From Pseudomonas sp. PDM18 (GTDB lineage Bacteria > Pseudomonadota > Gammaproteobacteria > Pseudomonadales > Pseudomonadaceae), in assembly GCF_014852585.1 (NCBI RefSeq), contig NZ_JACVBX010000004.1:1-64000 (forward strand): a stretch of 64,000 nucleotides of DNA, read 5' to 3'. Made by a program: the position numbers and the translations under genes. The notes beneath the pieces are model-generated. The model was given only the letters and a program-made list of their open reading frames with translations. It was not told where the DNA came from and did no database searches. This document shows positions 18,741 through 26,969 of the stretch, piece after piece. Within the stretch, counting starts at the first letter, position 1. Each line of letters starts with the position of its first letter.

Positions 18741-18801
18741 TCCCTTTCCGGGATGGCGGCTTTCCAGCTGTAGCCAACTGAGCTGTACAGGGAGAGACCG
18801 C

Positions 18802-19266
18802 ATGAACCCTTCGACGATGTTCCCAGCCGACAACGGCCTGAGCTTCCACACCTTCCAGCGCTACGATCGCCCGTTGCGCGGTCTGATGATTGATCGGCAG
18901 GCCTGGTTCTCCGCCCGCGACCTCGCGCGCCTGACCAATACCCACTTCGCCGCCCGCGTACCGCGCAAGCTCGACGCCGACCAGTACCGCTGGGTACGGC
19001 TCGAAGGCGGGAAAGAGGACGAGCTACTGGTCAGCGAAAGCGGCCTCTACACCCTGCTGCTGGTGTACTTCTACCATCCGGAAAACCGCAACCTGCGCCA
19101 GTGGCTGAGCAACGAAGTCGTGCCGGCCCTGCGTGACGCGCAGTTGCCACCGGGGTTCGTCCCCCGCCACGCCGTGCGCGAGGTGCAGGGTTACCCGCTG
19201 GCGGTACTGGAGTGGCAAGGCGGCGTCTGGCTGCGCTTCGGCGATGCCGCCTGCTTGCTGGGCTGA
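18802..19266 (+). CDS. Bro-N domain (phage antirepressor-like) protein
   Basis: 154 aa from ATG 18802 (RBS GGGAGAGACCGC; the in-frame ATG at 18727 lies inside the inverted-repeat region). A single Bro-N domain: WFSARDLARLTNTHFAARVP, YRWVRLEGG, VSESGLYTLLLVYFYHP and NRNLRQWLSNEVVPALRD, the last being the hallmark of phage antirepressors. The usual C-terminal ANT/KilA-C domain is missing; instead a short tail (about 110-154) follows. No other phage genes are near, so it looks like a solitary domesticated gene. Probably DNA-binding; target unknown. Confidence 0.82.
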   Translation: MNPSTMFPADNGLSFHTFQRYDRPLRGLMIDRQAWFSARDLARLTNTHFAARVPRKLDADQYRWVRLEGGKEDELLVSESGLYTLLLVYFYHPENRNLRQWLSNEVVPALRDAQLPPGFVPRHAVREVQGYPLAVLEWQGGVWLRFGDAACLLG

Positions 19267-19285
19267 GAGACGGACGTAGCCATCA

Positions 19286-19369
19286 CGGCGGATAACCCGT
19301 TCCGGGTTATGCGCCCTACGGAAAGGGGAACTCTTCGTAGGATGGTGTGGAGCGAAGCGATACCCATCG
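19286..19369. repeat. Two extragenic palindromes after the Bro-N gene
   Basis: ACGGCGGATAACCCGTTCCG...CGCCCTACG (19286-19320) is an inverted copy of the GTAGGGCG family. CGTAGGATGGTGTGGAGCGA...ACCCATC (19336-19369) belongs to the dispersed GTAGGATGGG...CCCATC type. Confidence 0.6.
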
Positions 19370-19413
19370 CTTACGACCCGGCGCGCTGTTACAGGGGAGA
19401 GATAAGCAGGCAC

Positions 19414-19442
19414 GAAAAAGCCCGGCAGTTGCCGGGCTTTCC
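19414..19442. terminator. Bidirectional terminator after the DUF4197 gene
   Basis: AAAAGCCCGGCA / TGCCGGGCTTT with a 2-nt centre and flanking A and T runs, between convergent genes. Confidence 0.75.
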
Positions 19443-19463
19443 CTTGTCTCGTTCGGATCGAAG

Positions 19464-20141
19464 TCAGAGCACCCCGAACACCTTCTTCGCCAGCCCGGTG
19501 GCCGCTGCAGTCGGGTTCTGGCGGATGGTTTTTTCCTGCTCGGCGATGAGCTTGAACAGGCCGTCCAGCGCTTCTTCGGTCACGTAGTTCTCGATGTTCG
19601 CGTTCTTCGCATCGACCACGCCGAAGGCGGCGGCCTGGCTGGCGAAGGCGTTGTACTGCTTGGCCACGCCAACCTGGTCGGTGGCCTGCTTGATGATCGG
19701 CAGGAACTTGGCGCGCAGTTGATCGCGACTGCTGCGGTTCAGGTAGTCGGTGGCGGAGTGCTCGCCGCCCTGGAGGATGCCCTTGGCGTCGGTCACGCTC
19801 ATCTTCTTCACCGCATCGACCAGCAGCGCCTGTGCTTGCGGCATGGCGGCCTCGGCTGCCTTGTTCATGCTCGCCTCGAGCTGGTCGACCTGGGCCCCCA
19901 TGCCGAACTGCTTCATGGTCTTGGCGGCCTTGCCCAGCTTGCCGGGCAGCTCGATGCGCACGGCGGGGTCATTGCTGAAACCGCCGGGCTGGCTGAGCTG
20001 CTTCACGGCCACCTGTGCACCCTGGGTCAGCGCATCCTTCAGGCCGCCGGTGGCGTCGCTCTGGCTGAGGTCGGAGAGGGACAGGGCGAAGGCATTGACG
20101 GACAGCAGGGCGCCGGCCAGCAGAACGGGGAATCGCAGCAT
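19464..20141 (-). CDS. DUF4197 family periplasmic protein
   Basis: 225 aa with a cleavable signal peptide (about 1-20, ending AFA-LS). The rest matches DUF4197: LSDLSQSDATGGLKDALTQG, PGKLGKAAKTMKQFGMG, TDYLNRSSRDQLRAKFLPII and the C-terminal AEQEKTIRQNPTAAATGLAK with KVFG. All-helical. Function unknown, predicted periplasmic. RBS AAGGAAG precedes the ATG. Confidence 0.85.
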   Translation of the reverse strand: MLRFPVLLAGALLSVNAFALSLSDLSQSDATGGLKDALTQGAQVAVKQLSQPGGFSNDPAVRIELPGKLGKAAKTMKQFGMGAQVDQLEASMNKAAEAAMPQAQALLVDAVKKMSVTDAKGILQGGEHSATDYLNRSSRDQLRAKFLPIIKQATDQVGVAKQYNAFASQAAAFGVVDAKNANIENYVTEEALDGLFKLIAEQEKTIRQNPTAAATGLAKKVFGVL

Positions 20142-20249
20142 CGGTACTTCCTTGGCGAAACCCGGCGGTTTGCGAACCGCCGAGGTGGAGAATGGAGGGG
20201 GGAGATTAACGGAGGATGGCCGCCGGGGAAAACCCGGCGGCGCGGTGAA

Positions 20250-20651
20250 TCAGCGCACGGGGTCGACGCGGACGCGCAGCGGCTGCGGATCGCTGCCATC
20301 GAGTTTCACGCTGTGGCGCTCGGTGGTGATGAACAGCAGGCGGCCGCTGTCCTCGATACGCGCGCTGACGGCGTAGGTGTGGCCCGGTTTGACCTGGTTG
20401 CGGTCGTAATCCAGATGGAACGCCAGCGGCACCTGACGCCCGGACTCCAGTTGCTGCTGGGCCAGATCGACCGCCGGGGCATCGGCCAGCGATACGTCCT
20501 GCAGGCTGACGGTGACCTGGGCGGTAGGCGGCAGGGCGATGCGTTGCAGGTAGAAGACTTCGCCATCCAGCGACGCCTTGTCGCCGGAGAAGTTGGAACT
20601 ACAGGCGGTGAGCAGGCCGGTCATCAGCAGCAGGGGAAGGGTTTTCTTCAT
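20250..20651 (-). CDS. YbaY-family lipoprotein
   Basis: 133 aa from ATG 20651 (RBS AAGGAGAGCTCC; an upstream in-frame ATG at 20720 overlaps no RBS). Lipobox LLTAC (Cys ~17), then a small beta-rich domain (LDGEVFYLQRIALPPTAQVT, VSLQDVSLADAPAV) of the YbaY / type III secretion pilotin-like family. Predicted outer-membrane lipoprotein of unknown role. It marks the border of the conserved chromosome before the exopolysaccharide cluster. Confidence 0.82.
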   Translation of the reverse strand: MKKTLPLLLMTGLLTACSSNFSGDKASLDGEVFYLQRIALPPTAQVTVSLQDVSLADAPAVDLAQQQLESGRQVPLAFHLDYDRNQVKPGHTYAVSARIEDSGRLLFITTERHSVKLDGSDPQPLRVRVDPVR

Positions 20652-20732
20652 GGAGCTCTCCTTTGAACCAAGGGGCGTCAGACCATTGTGGGGGACTTCG
20701 GTTTCCGCGCCATGATCCAAGTGAGCGTCGAG

Positions 20733-22820
20733 TTATTTCACGATACGTCCGAAGAGGTTCTGGAACATCGTCTGGTCGCGCCCGTCCGTGAGGTCATACA
20801 ACGAGTAGTAGTGGTTGAGCCTTGCGCCGCCATCGCGGGTCAGCGGGTCCCAGGAGAGATTGGCGCGGCGCATGGTGGAGCTGCTCATCAGCTCATCGAA
20901 GGGGATCGATACGTACATGCCCTTGTCGAAGCTGCCTTCGCCGTATTCGTCTTTGCTGGCGGTGGTCAGTGTCACCCAGGCGCCGAAGCGGACGCCGTTG
21001 CGGAACTGCCGTGAAAGGTCCAGGGTGCCACCCCAGTCCCGTGCCAGATAGCGGCCGGCGCTTGCGGTGGCGAGGATGTCTTCGAAGCCGGTCTGCCAGT
21101 AGAGGGTGACGAAGCCGGTCGCCGTCTGGTAGTCACGCAAGCCCAAGTGCTGGTCGAAATCGCGCTGGCGCACCAGGTCAAGGTTGGCGCCCAGCGCCCA
21201 GTCCTGATTCATTGGGCGGTACAGCAATTCGCCGCCAGCGCCGGCGTACATGCTTTCCAGGTAGCCGCCGTAGACCATGCCGTAGAGGTCCTGGTCCAGC
21301 CGTGCGGTCTTGTTCAGCTGGAAGGTCGGCAGGGTGACGTTGGAGGTCGTCATGTACTGACGGATGTCCGTGCGCACTCGCGGCAGCCCGCTGGGGGCGT
21401 CGTACTTGAAGTCGTCGTAGTTGTTGATCAGGTTGACGCTGAGCAGGCCGTTCGCCCACAGGCTCGGCGTGAAGCGGTATTCGCTGTCGAGATCGGCGGT
21501 GAATTGGTAGAGGAGGAAGTTGTCCGGCCCGCCGATGCTCTGGTTGTAGCCCAGGCCGACGTTGTAGCTGAACGGGTCGGGTTGCTGTGCGTAGAGCAAC
21601 TCTTCCTGCTGCGGCAGCGGTACGTTCTGTTCGGTGCTGCGGCGCAGGTCTTCCAGCGGGCGTTCCTGGTTGGCCACGTCACGGAATACTTTGCGCGGTA
21701 CGCTGGTTTCGACCATGGGCTGGCCGTAGCGGGTATCGACGACGGTGAACCACTGGACATCGTCATCGGCGCTGTTGTCGAGGATGCGCGCGGTACGGCC
21801 GACGGCTTCGGGCGGGTAGAGGTAGCGGGTCTGCTCGCCATAGACCACCACTTCGCTGTTCTTGCGGGTGATGCGTTCGACCTTGTAGCCGGCATTTTCC
21901 TCAACGCGGCGGGAGACGTCTGCCCAATCCGCCGAGCTGGTACCGGGCTCGGGCGTGCGCTCCACCAGGGGTTCGGGGGCCGGGTCGCTGACCTTGGCCG
22001 GTGCCGTGCGTGTGGCGAAGTTGGTGTGCAAGGTGATGCCGAACATTGCCGTGTTGCCGCGCTCGAAGGCGGCAGTCAGGTCGATCGCGTCGTTGGCCTT
22101 GAAAACCATGCCGATGTTGAAGGGCGAACTCTGCTTCTGGTTGTTGTTCAGCGGTTCGTGCTGGTAGTCGTTGCCGTCGTATTCCAGCTTGAGCGAGAGA
22201 GGCTCCCAGGGGGTTTGCCAGTTGATGCCGCCGAAGGGGGAGGGGCGGCCGCGGAAGTAGCTGTTGGAGCTCAGCTCTCCCGTGCCCTCGGAAGTAGGCC
22301 GCGTGTTGAATCTGTCATCGATCCACCCCAGCGGATTATCCAGTTCGCCACGGTTGCCGATGTAACCCCAGGCCAGCCCAAGACTGAAATCCAGATCACC
22401 CACACGCTTGTTCCCCACGAGATACTCGCTGGAGAACAATCCAGTGCCGCCAACGTCGCGCCCGCCCAAGGCGATTTCCGGTACCCAGCGACTTTCCTGC
22501 AGGAGACGGAATTTGACGTCGAAGGCCTTGTCCTTGTAGCTCTGGTCGCCGCTCTCGTCTGCCACTCCGTATTTGCGGTTGCTGATCGACGTATAGCGGA
22601 AGGTGCCTTCCATCCAGTCGAACGGCTGCAACGAGAAGCTGTAGCGTGAGTAGGGATCGGTGCGGCTGGCGTTGATGCTGATTTCCCCGGCCGGCAACAT
22701 GCGTGCAGTGGGTGTTTGCAGCAGCCCGACGCCGCCGAAATCATTCTGGGTATAGCGGGGTTCGGCGCTCGCCAGGCTGGCAACGACCAGCAGGGGGTAA
22801 AGACCGTAGCGAAGGTTCAT
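20733..22820 (-). CDS. yjbH: YjbH-family exopolysaccharide outer-membrane protein
   Basis: 695 aa with a signal peptide (about 1-19). YjbH/GfcD family: QNDFGGVGLLQTPTARMLPA near the N-terminus, repeated beta strands throughout (LSLKLEYDGNDY, FNIGMVFKAND), consistent with an outer-membrane barrel. YjbH-type proteins help secrete exopolysaccharide in enterics. Last gene of the cluster. Its start overlaps the end of the YjbG gene by 4 bp. Confidence 0.85.
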   Translation of the reverse strand: MNLRYGLYPLLVVASLASAEPRYTQNDFGGVGLLQTPTARMLPAGEISINASRTDPYSRYSFSLQPFDWMEGTFRYTSISNRKYGVADESGDQSYKDKAFDVKFRLLQESRWVPEIALGGRDVGGTGLFSSEYLVGNKRVGDLDFSLGLAWGYIGNRGELDNPLGWIDDRFNTRPTSEGTGELSSNSYFRGRPSPFGGINWQTPWEPLSLKLEYDGNDYQHEPLNNNQKQSSPFNIGMVFKANDAIDLTAAFERGNTAMFGITLHTNFATRTAPAKVSDPAPEPLVERTPEPGTSSADWADVSRRVEENAGYKVERITRKNSEVVVYGEQTRYLYPPEAVGRTARILDNSADDDVQWFTVVDTRYGQPMVETSVPRKVFRDVANQERPLEDLRRSTEQNVPLPQQEELLYAQQPDPFSYNVGLGYNQSIGGPDNFLLYQFTADLDSEYRFTPSLWANGLLSVNLINNYDDFKYDAPSGLPRVRTDIRQYMTTSNVTLPTFQLNKTARLDQDLYGMVYGGYLESMYAGAGGELLYRPMNQDWALGANLDLVRQRDFDQHLGLRDYQTATGFVTLYWQTGFEDILATASAGRYLARDWGGTLDLSRQFRNGVRFGAWVTLTTASKDEYGEGSFDKGMYVSIPFDELMSSSTMRRANLSWDPLTRDGGARLNHYYSLYDLTDGRDQTMFQNLFGRIVK

Positions 22821-23590
22821 GGTGCGTCCGCCGGCAAGGGCTGGGTGGCGAGAAATTCGGCCAGCTCGCGGTTCAGGTCCGGGGCGATGGCATTGATATC
22901 GCTGGCGTTCAGTGGAACCAGCAACACGGCACCGGGAGCCGGTGGAACCGCTTCTTCACGGTTCCACAGGGCAATGCCCAGGCGCGTCACCTGGCCGTCG
23001 GGCTGGATCAGGTAGAGGTAGTCCGGGTCTGCGTCGGCCAATGCGGGGCACTGTTGTGCGTAGCGATAGGCCTGCTGCAACGGAACGAATGGGAGTGCGC
23101 AGTCCTGCGATACCGCGCCGACGATGCGAACGTAGTCCGGGCGTGGCGGGAAGATCAGGCGGTCGCCGCCCTGCAGCTTCGGTGAGTGCGCCATGTTCAG
23201 TTCGACGGCCAGTGGGTCCAGCGGGTAGATCTTTCGACCGGTCACCGGAAGTGCGCTTACCTGCTCGTTCAACTGCCGCGCGGCGTTCGCCAGGCTGGGG
23301 TTGTCCTGCAGTCGGGCCAGACGTTGCAACTGGATCAGATCAAACAGGATGCCGGCCTTCAGCCGCTGTTGCTCCTGCTTCAGGCTTTGACGTTGCCAGG
23401 ATGCACCGAGCCAGTAACCGAGAGGGTCCACCTGCAACTGCCCGAGCAACTGCCCCAGGCGCAGGCCTTCGGCGATCTGCTTTTCCCCGGGGGAGGGCAG
23501 GGAGCCCAGTACTTCGATACGGGTAGCGGCGAGGAGCGAGGTGCTGGCCAGGAAGCAGGCGGCCAGGCAGGAGAGTCGAGCGAACTTCAT
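22817..23590 (-). CDS. yjbG: YjbG/GfcC-family capsule biosynthesis protein
   Basis: 257 aa with a signal peptide (about 1-22). GfcC-like layout: a helical region, then YPLDPLAVELNMAHSPKLQG and GDRLIFPPRPDYVRIVGAVS, resembling the beta-grasp domains of Wza-like exporters. Periplasmic partner in polysaccharide export. ATGA overlaps on both sides show translational coupling with the YjbF and YjbH genes. Confidence 0.82.
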   Translation of the reverse strand: MKFARLSCLAACFLASTSLLAATRIEVLGSLPSPGEKQIAEGLRLGQLLGQLQVDPLGYWLGASWQRQSLKQEQQRLKAGILFDLIQLQRLARLQDNPSLANAARQLNEQVSALPVTGRKIYPLDPLAVELNMAHSPKLQGGDRLIFPPRPDYVRIVGAVSQDCALPFVPLQQAYRYAQQCPALADADPDYLYLIQPDGQVTRLGIALWNREEAVPPAPGAVLLVPLNASDINAIAPDLNRELAEFLATQPLPADAP

Positions 23591-24243
23591 GGTTGCCCCC
23601 GGAGTGGGCGCAGTTGGGTGATGGTGACGTTCAAGCCCGGTGCGACCTGCTGCTGGCTCTGCAGGATGAAACCGTCCTTGGGATCGACCCAGTAGCGATT
23701 GGTCGACGACATTCCGTCGATAGGCGCACTCAACTGCTCGTCGATGCGCAGGAGAGCCAGGTCTTGATCGAGAACTCGTACGGTCTCGGTGCCGCTGTGG
23801 GAGAGGTGGCCTTTGACAAGGACGCCCAGCTGATAATCAGGTCCGAGATCGATCGTGCGTTGGCTCTGCTGGCCGTCTGTGATCTGGTGCAACCCCCGAT
23901 GGAAGGGCGAATCTGCGCTGAGCCTTGTGCTCAACAGGTCATTCGGGAAGCCCAGGGTGCGCACCACGATGCCATCCTGCAGCAGCAGAAATTGGCCTGA
24001 AGAAGTGCGCCAGTACTGCAGGTCGCCCTGGATGCGTACCAGAGCCATCACCGCCGAGCCATACACGGTGGTGACCTGGATCTGGTAATAGGGCAGGGCT
24101 TCGACCTGAGCGCGGGTCAGCTCCAGCGGCGCTGGGCGGCTGAGGCTGGCGCCGAGGGTGTTCAGGGAACCTTGCATCAGGGGATTGCAGGCGCACAGCG
24201 AGGTGGCCAGAGAGGCCAGCAGCGGCAAGCGAAGGGCGTTCAT
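23587..24243 (-). CDS. yjbF: YjbF-family lipoprotein
   Basis: 218 aa. Lipoprotein signal with a Cys at about 17-19 (LCAC). YjbF/GfcB family features: YYQIQVTTVYGSAVMALVRI, YWRTSSGQFLLLQDGIVVRT, and RYWVDPKDGFILQSQQQVAP at the C-terminus. Likely outer-membrane lipoprotein of the export system. It begins 9 bp after wza and overlaps the YjbG gene by 4 bp. Confidence 0.82.
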   Translation of the reverse strand: MNALRLPLLASLATSLCACNPLMQGSLNTLGASLSRPAPLELTRAQVEALPYYQIQVTTVYGSAVMALVRIQGDLQYWRTSSGQFLLLQDGIVVRTLGFPNDLLSTRLSADSPFHRGLHQITDGQQSQRTIDLGPDYQLGVLVKGHLSHSGTETVRVLDQDLALLRIDEQLSAPIDGMSSTNRYWVDPKDGFILQSQQQVAPGLNVTITQLRPLRGQP

Positions 24244-24252
24244 GGCTGGAGG

Positions 24253-25362
24253 TCAGTTGTTGTTTGTGAGGTTGCGCTGCACGGTTGAACCGGTGCCCAG
24301 GATGCCGGCGGACGGCACTAACTGGCTGATCAGGCGGTTCCAGCGCGTCACGCCGGCCGGGCCAACGTAGACCACGTCCTGCGGCTGTAGCTGGAACTGC
24401 TGGGCCAGGATGAACGCGGTGGGCGAGTTGGCGTCGAGCTGGAAGACCGTGGCGCGTTCCTGTTCGAGGTTCTCGACTCCGCGGATGACATAGACCGCCT
24501 TGCCGCTGGCCGTGGTCTGGTTCAGGCCGCCGACACTGCCCAGCGCATCGGCCAGGTTCATGTCGCGGGTCTTGAAGTTCAGCGCGCGCGGGGCGTTGAC
24601 CTCGCCCATCAGGTAGACCTTCTTGCGGTCGTTGTAGGGCAGATAGATGCGGTCGCCGTCCTTCAGGTAAAGGCCGTACAGGTCGGAGCCCTGCGCTGTA
24701 TTCAGGGCATCCAGGTTCAAGGGGTAGACCTGGTTGTCGCGCTGTAGGGTCAGGCCGGAGAGGTCGGCATTGACGGTGTCGAGCTGGGCGGCACCGATGG
24801 CTTCCATCAGGGTCAGCGGAGTCGTGGTGATCGCTTGTGGCCCGGCCTTGATGAAGGCGCCATTGAGCAGCACGCGCTGGCTGGCGAAGCGCAGGATGGC
24901 GATATCGACCTGCGGCTCTTCCACATAGGCCGAGAGCGCCAGGCTGATGGTCTTGCGGACGTCTTCGATGGTGTGACCGGCGACCTGCAAGGTGCCAATG
25001 TAGGGGTAGAACAGCGTGCCGTCGGGCCGGACCAGTCGCCCGTTGGCGTCGGTCTGTTGTTGCTGGCCAGCCGGAGAGGTGAGCTCGGGGTGGTCCCACA
25101 CGGTGATGTAAAGCAGGTCACCGGCGCCGATCTGATAGCTCTCGGGGTGGAAGCTGGTCAGCTCCGTCGGGATCGACTCCGTTCTTTGCGTCGCGGCTTC
25201 GACCGTGAGCAGTTTGGGAGTGATCTGCACCAGTTGGACGCGGCTGGATTCAGCCGAATCTTCCTGCGTCAGTCGCCCTGTATCCAGGTACTGGCCGGGG
25301 GAGAACATGCAGCCTTGCAAGGCGAGGGCGGTAAGGATAGCGACGGACAATGGACGAATCAT
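24253..25362 (-). CDS. wza: Wza-type polysaccharide export lipoprotein
   Basis: 369 aa. Lipobox ALQGC (Cys ~18). The polysaccharide export domain (about 75-165) holds SYQIGAGDLLYITVWDHPEL, followed by SLBB beta-grasp repeats (VLLNGAFIKAGPQAITTTPL, KVYLMGEVNAPRAL) and a C-terminal helix region that forms the outer-membrane pore in Wza. Exports the polymer assembled by Wzx/Wzy. The 166 bp between it and the wcaJ-like gene hold no gene. Confidence 0.92.
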   Translation of the reverse strand: MIRPLSVAILTALALQGCMFSPGQYLDTGRLTQEDSAESSRVQLVQITPKLLTVEAATQRTESIPTELTSFHPESYQIGAGDLLYITVWDHPELTSPAGQQQQTDANGRLVRPDGTLFYPYIGTLQVAGHTIEDVRKTISLALSAYVEEPQVDIAILRFASQRVLLNGAFIKAGPQAITTTPLTLMEAIGAAQLDTVNADLSGLTLQRDNQVYPLNLDALNTAQGSDLYGLYLKDGDRIYLPYNDRKKVYLMGEVNAPRALNFKTRDMNLADALGSVGGLNQTTASGKAVYVIRGVENLEQERATVFQLDANSPTAFILAQQFQLQPQDVVYVGPAGVTRWNRLISQLVPSAGILGTGSTVQRNLTNNN

Positions 25363-25528
25363 GACGAAGCCAGGATAGGAAATGGAGTGGACAGTGAGGC
25401 TTCCTCAGCGGCGTTTGGCAGCGGGAGCCTGGGAGGTGGCGCAGGTTAGCAACCGACTTGGAAGGTGGCTGTCAGAAAAGAGAGACGCTGGTGAAGGGGA
25501 TATCTGGTTAAGGCGTGCTGGTGGCGGT

Positions 25529-26944
25529 TCAGTAGGCGTTCTGGTGAACGAAGCCCTTGAACAAGGTCAGGAAGACGATCTTCAGGTCCCACCAGAGTGA
25601 CCAGTTATTGATGTAGGCGAGGTCGAACTCGACCCGCTTTTGCATCTTCTCCAGCGTGTCGGTCTCCCCGCGCCAGCCATTCACCTGCGCCCACCCGGTG
25701 ATGCCCGGCTTGACCTTGTGACGCAGCATGTAACTGCTGATCTGCCCGCGGTATTCCTCGTTGTGGGCGATTGCATGGGGGCGTGGACCAACGATGGACA
25801 TGTCGCCGAGCAGCACGTTGATGAACTGCGGCAACTCATCCAGCGACGTGCGGCGCAGGAAGGCGCCGACCGGGGTGATGCGGCTGTCATTACGGGTGGC
25901 CTGTGTGACCTTCGCACCGTTTTCCATCACCCGCATGCTGCGGAACTTCCAGACTTCGATGGAGCGGCCATCGATGCCATAGCGCTTCTGCTTGAAGAAC
26001 ACTGAGCCCGGCGAGGTGAACTTCACCGCCGCAGAGATCAGCAGCATCGGTACGGCGATCAGGCAGAGGATCAGTGTGGACAGCACGATATCTTCCAGGC
26101 GCTTCACCAGCGCGCCAGCGCCAACCATGGGGCTGTCGAAGATGCTGATGGTGGGGATGCCGTCGATGTTCTGTGCGCGGGCGTGGAGCAGGTCGAAGAC
26201 GAAAACATCGGGCACGATGTGCACGGATACGGTGGTATCGCTCAATTGCCTGACCAGCCACTTGATGCGCTCTTCGCTGCGCATAGGCAGGGTGATGTAG
26301 ACGCGATCCAGTTTGCCGGCGCGCGCTTGCTCGACCAGCTTCTCCATATCACCGGAAATGGGGAGCTGGACCTTTCCCTTGCCCAGGCTGACCGGCTCAT
26401 AGCGAACATCATCGTAGAAGCCGGCAAGTTCCAAGCCCATCCACGGAGCGCTGGCAATGTTACTGGCCAGGCGTTGCCCCAGCGCGCCGGCCCCGGCAAT
26501 GGCGATCGAGCGGGTATTGAAACCGCGACGTCGCAGCGCATGCAGGCCGGAGCGCAGCACCATGCGATAGCCACCGAGGCTGATCAGTACCAGAGAAAAC
26601 CATTGAACCTGACCTTTTGCATCGAGCAGGGTGATTTCAGGAATCAGATAATCCGCGACAGCCACTCCCGCGAAGCTGACTGCCCAGATGCCGGCTACCT
26701 TGCGTAGTTCTTCGCGCGTTCGCTCACCTCGCCAGGAGGTGTACAGCTGACCGAAGTCGCTGAGCAGATAGAAGATAACCAGGGCAAACAGCGTTGCGAT
26801 GACCGCTGAATAGTCCCAGTGGTCTTTGTTGGCAATGAGCACCAGTTCCATACTGAAGCAGATGACACAAAGATCGAGCAGCTTCTGCAGGACGGAGATA
26901 GTGGCTTGATGGGGGCGGAGAATTCCACGGTCCAAGGTGTTCAT
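25529..26944 (-). CDS. Undecaprenyl-phosphate hexose-1-phosphate transferase (WcaJ/PssY-like)
   Basis: 471 aa from ATG 26944 (an in-frame start at 27052 would overlap the upstream GT gene). Four to five TM segments in the first ~130 residues, a Rossmann-like CoA-binding domain (about 140-270), a further TM, and the C-terminal bacterial sugar transferase domain (about 280-471) with KFRSMRV, ITPVGAFLRRTSLDELPQF, and GDMSIVGPRPHA. It loads the first sugar phosphate onto undecaprenyl phosphate and so starts the repeat unit. Confidence 0.92.
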   Translation of the reverse strand: MNTLDRGILRPHQATISVLQKLLDLCVICFSMELVLIANKDHWDYSAVIATLFALVIFYLLSDFGQLYTSWRGERTREELRKVAGIWAVSFAGVAVADYLIPEITLLDAKGQVQWFSLVLISLGGYRMVLRSGLHALRRRGFNTRSIAIAGAGALGQRLASNIASAPWMGLELAGFYDDVRYEPVSLGKGKVQLPISGDMEKLVEQARAGKLDRVYITLPMRSEERIKWLVRQLSDTTVSVHIVPDVFVFDLLHARAQNIDGIPTISIFDSPMVGAGALVKRLEDIVLSTLILCLIAVPMLLISAAVKFTSPGSVFFKQKRYGIDGRSIEVWKFRSMRVMENGAKVTQATRNDSRITPVGAFLRRTSLDELPQFINVLLGDMSIVGPRPHAIAHNEEYRGQISSYMLRHKVKPGITGWAQVNGWRGETDTLEKMQKRVEFDLAYINNWSLWWDLKIVFLTLFKGFVHQNAY

Positions 26945-26969
26945 CGAGTGAGTCTCTAGGACAATTGGT

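Larger units (their letters stand above)
18260..18801. other. 540-bp non-coding region between mexK and the Bro-N gene
   Basis: The first ~110 bp are REP-type repeats. The stretch 18370-18550 shows no gene and no clear signal to me. From 18554 the DNA becomes densely self-complementary (annotated separately as a structured leader). No tRNA-like fold was seen. Confidence 0.6.

Noticed and set aside
24734-25449. Plus-strand frames opposite wza
   Set aside because: No RBS or domain; opposite strand encodes a complete Wza lipoprotein.
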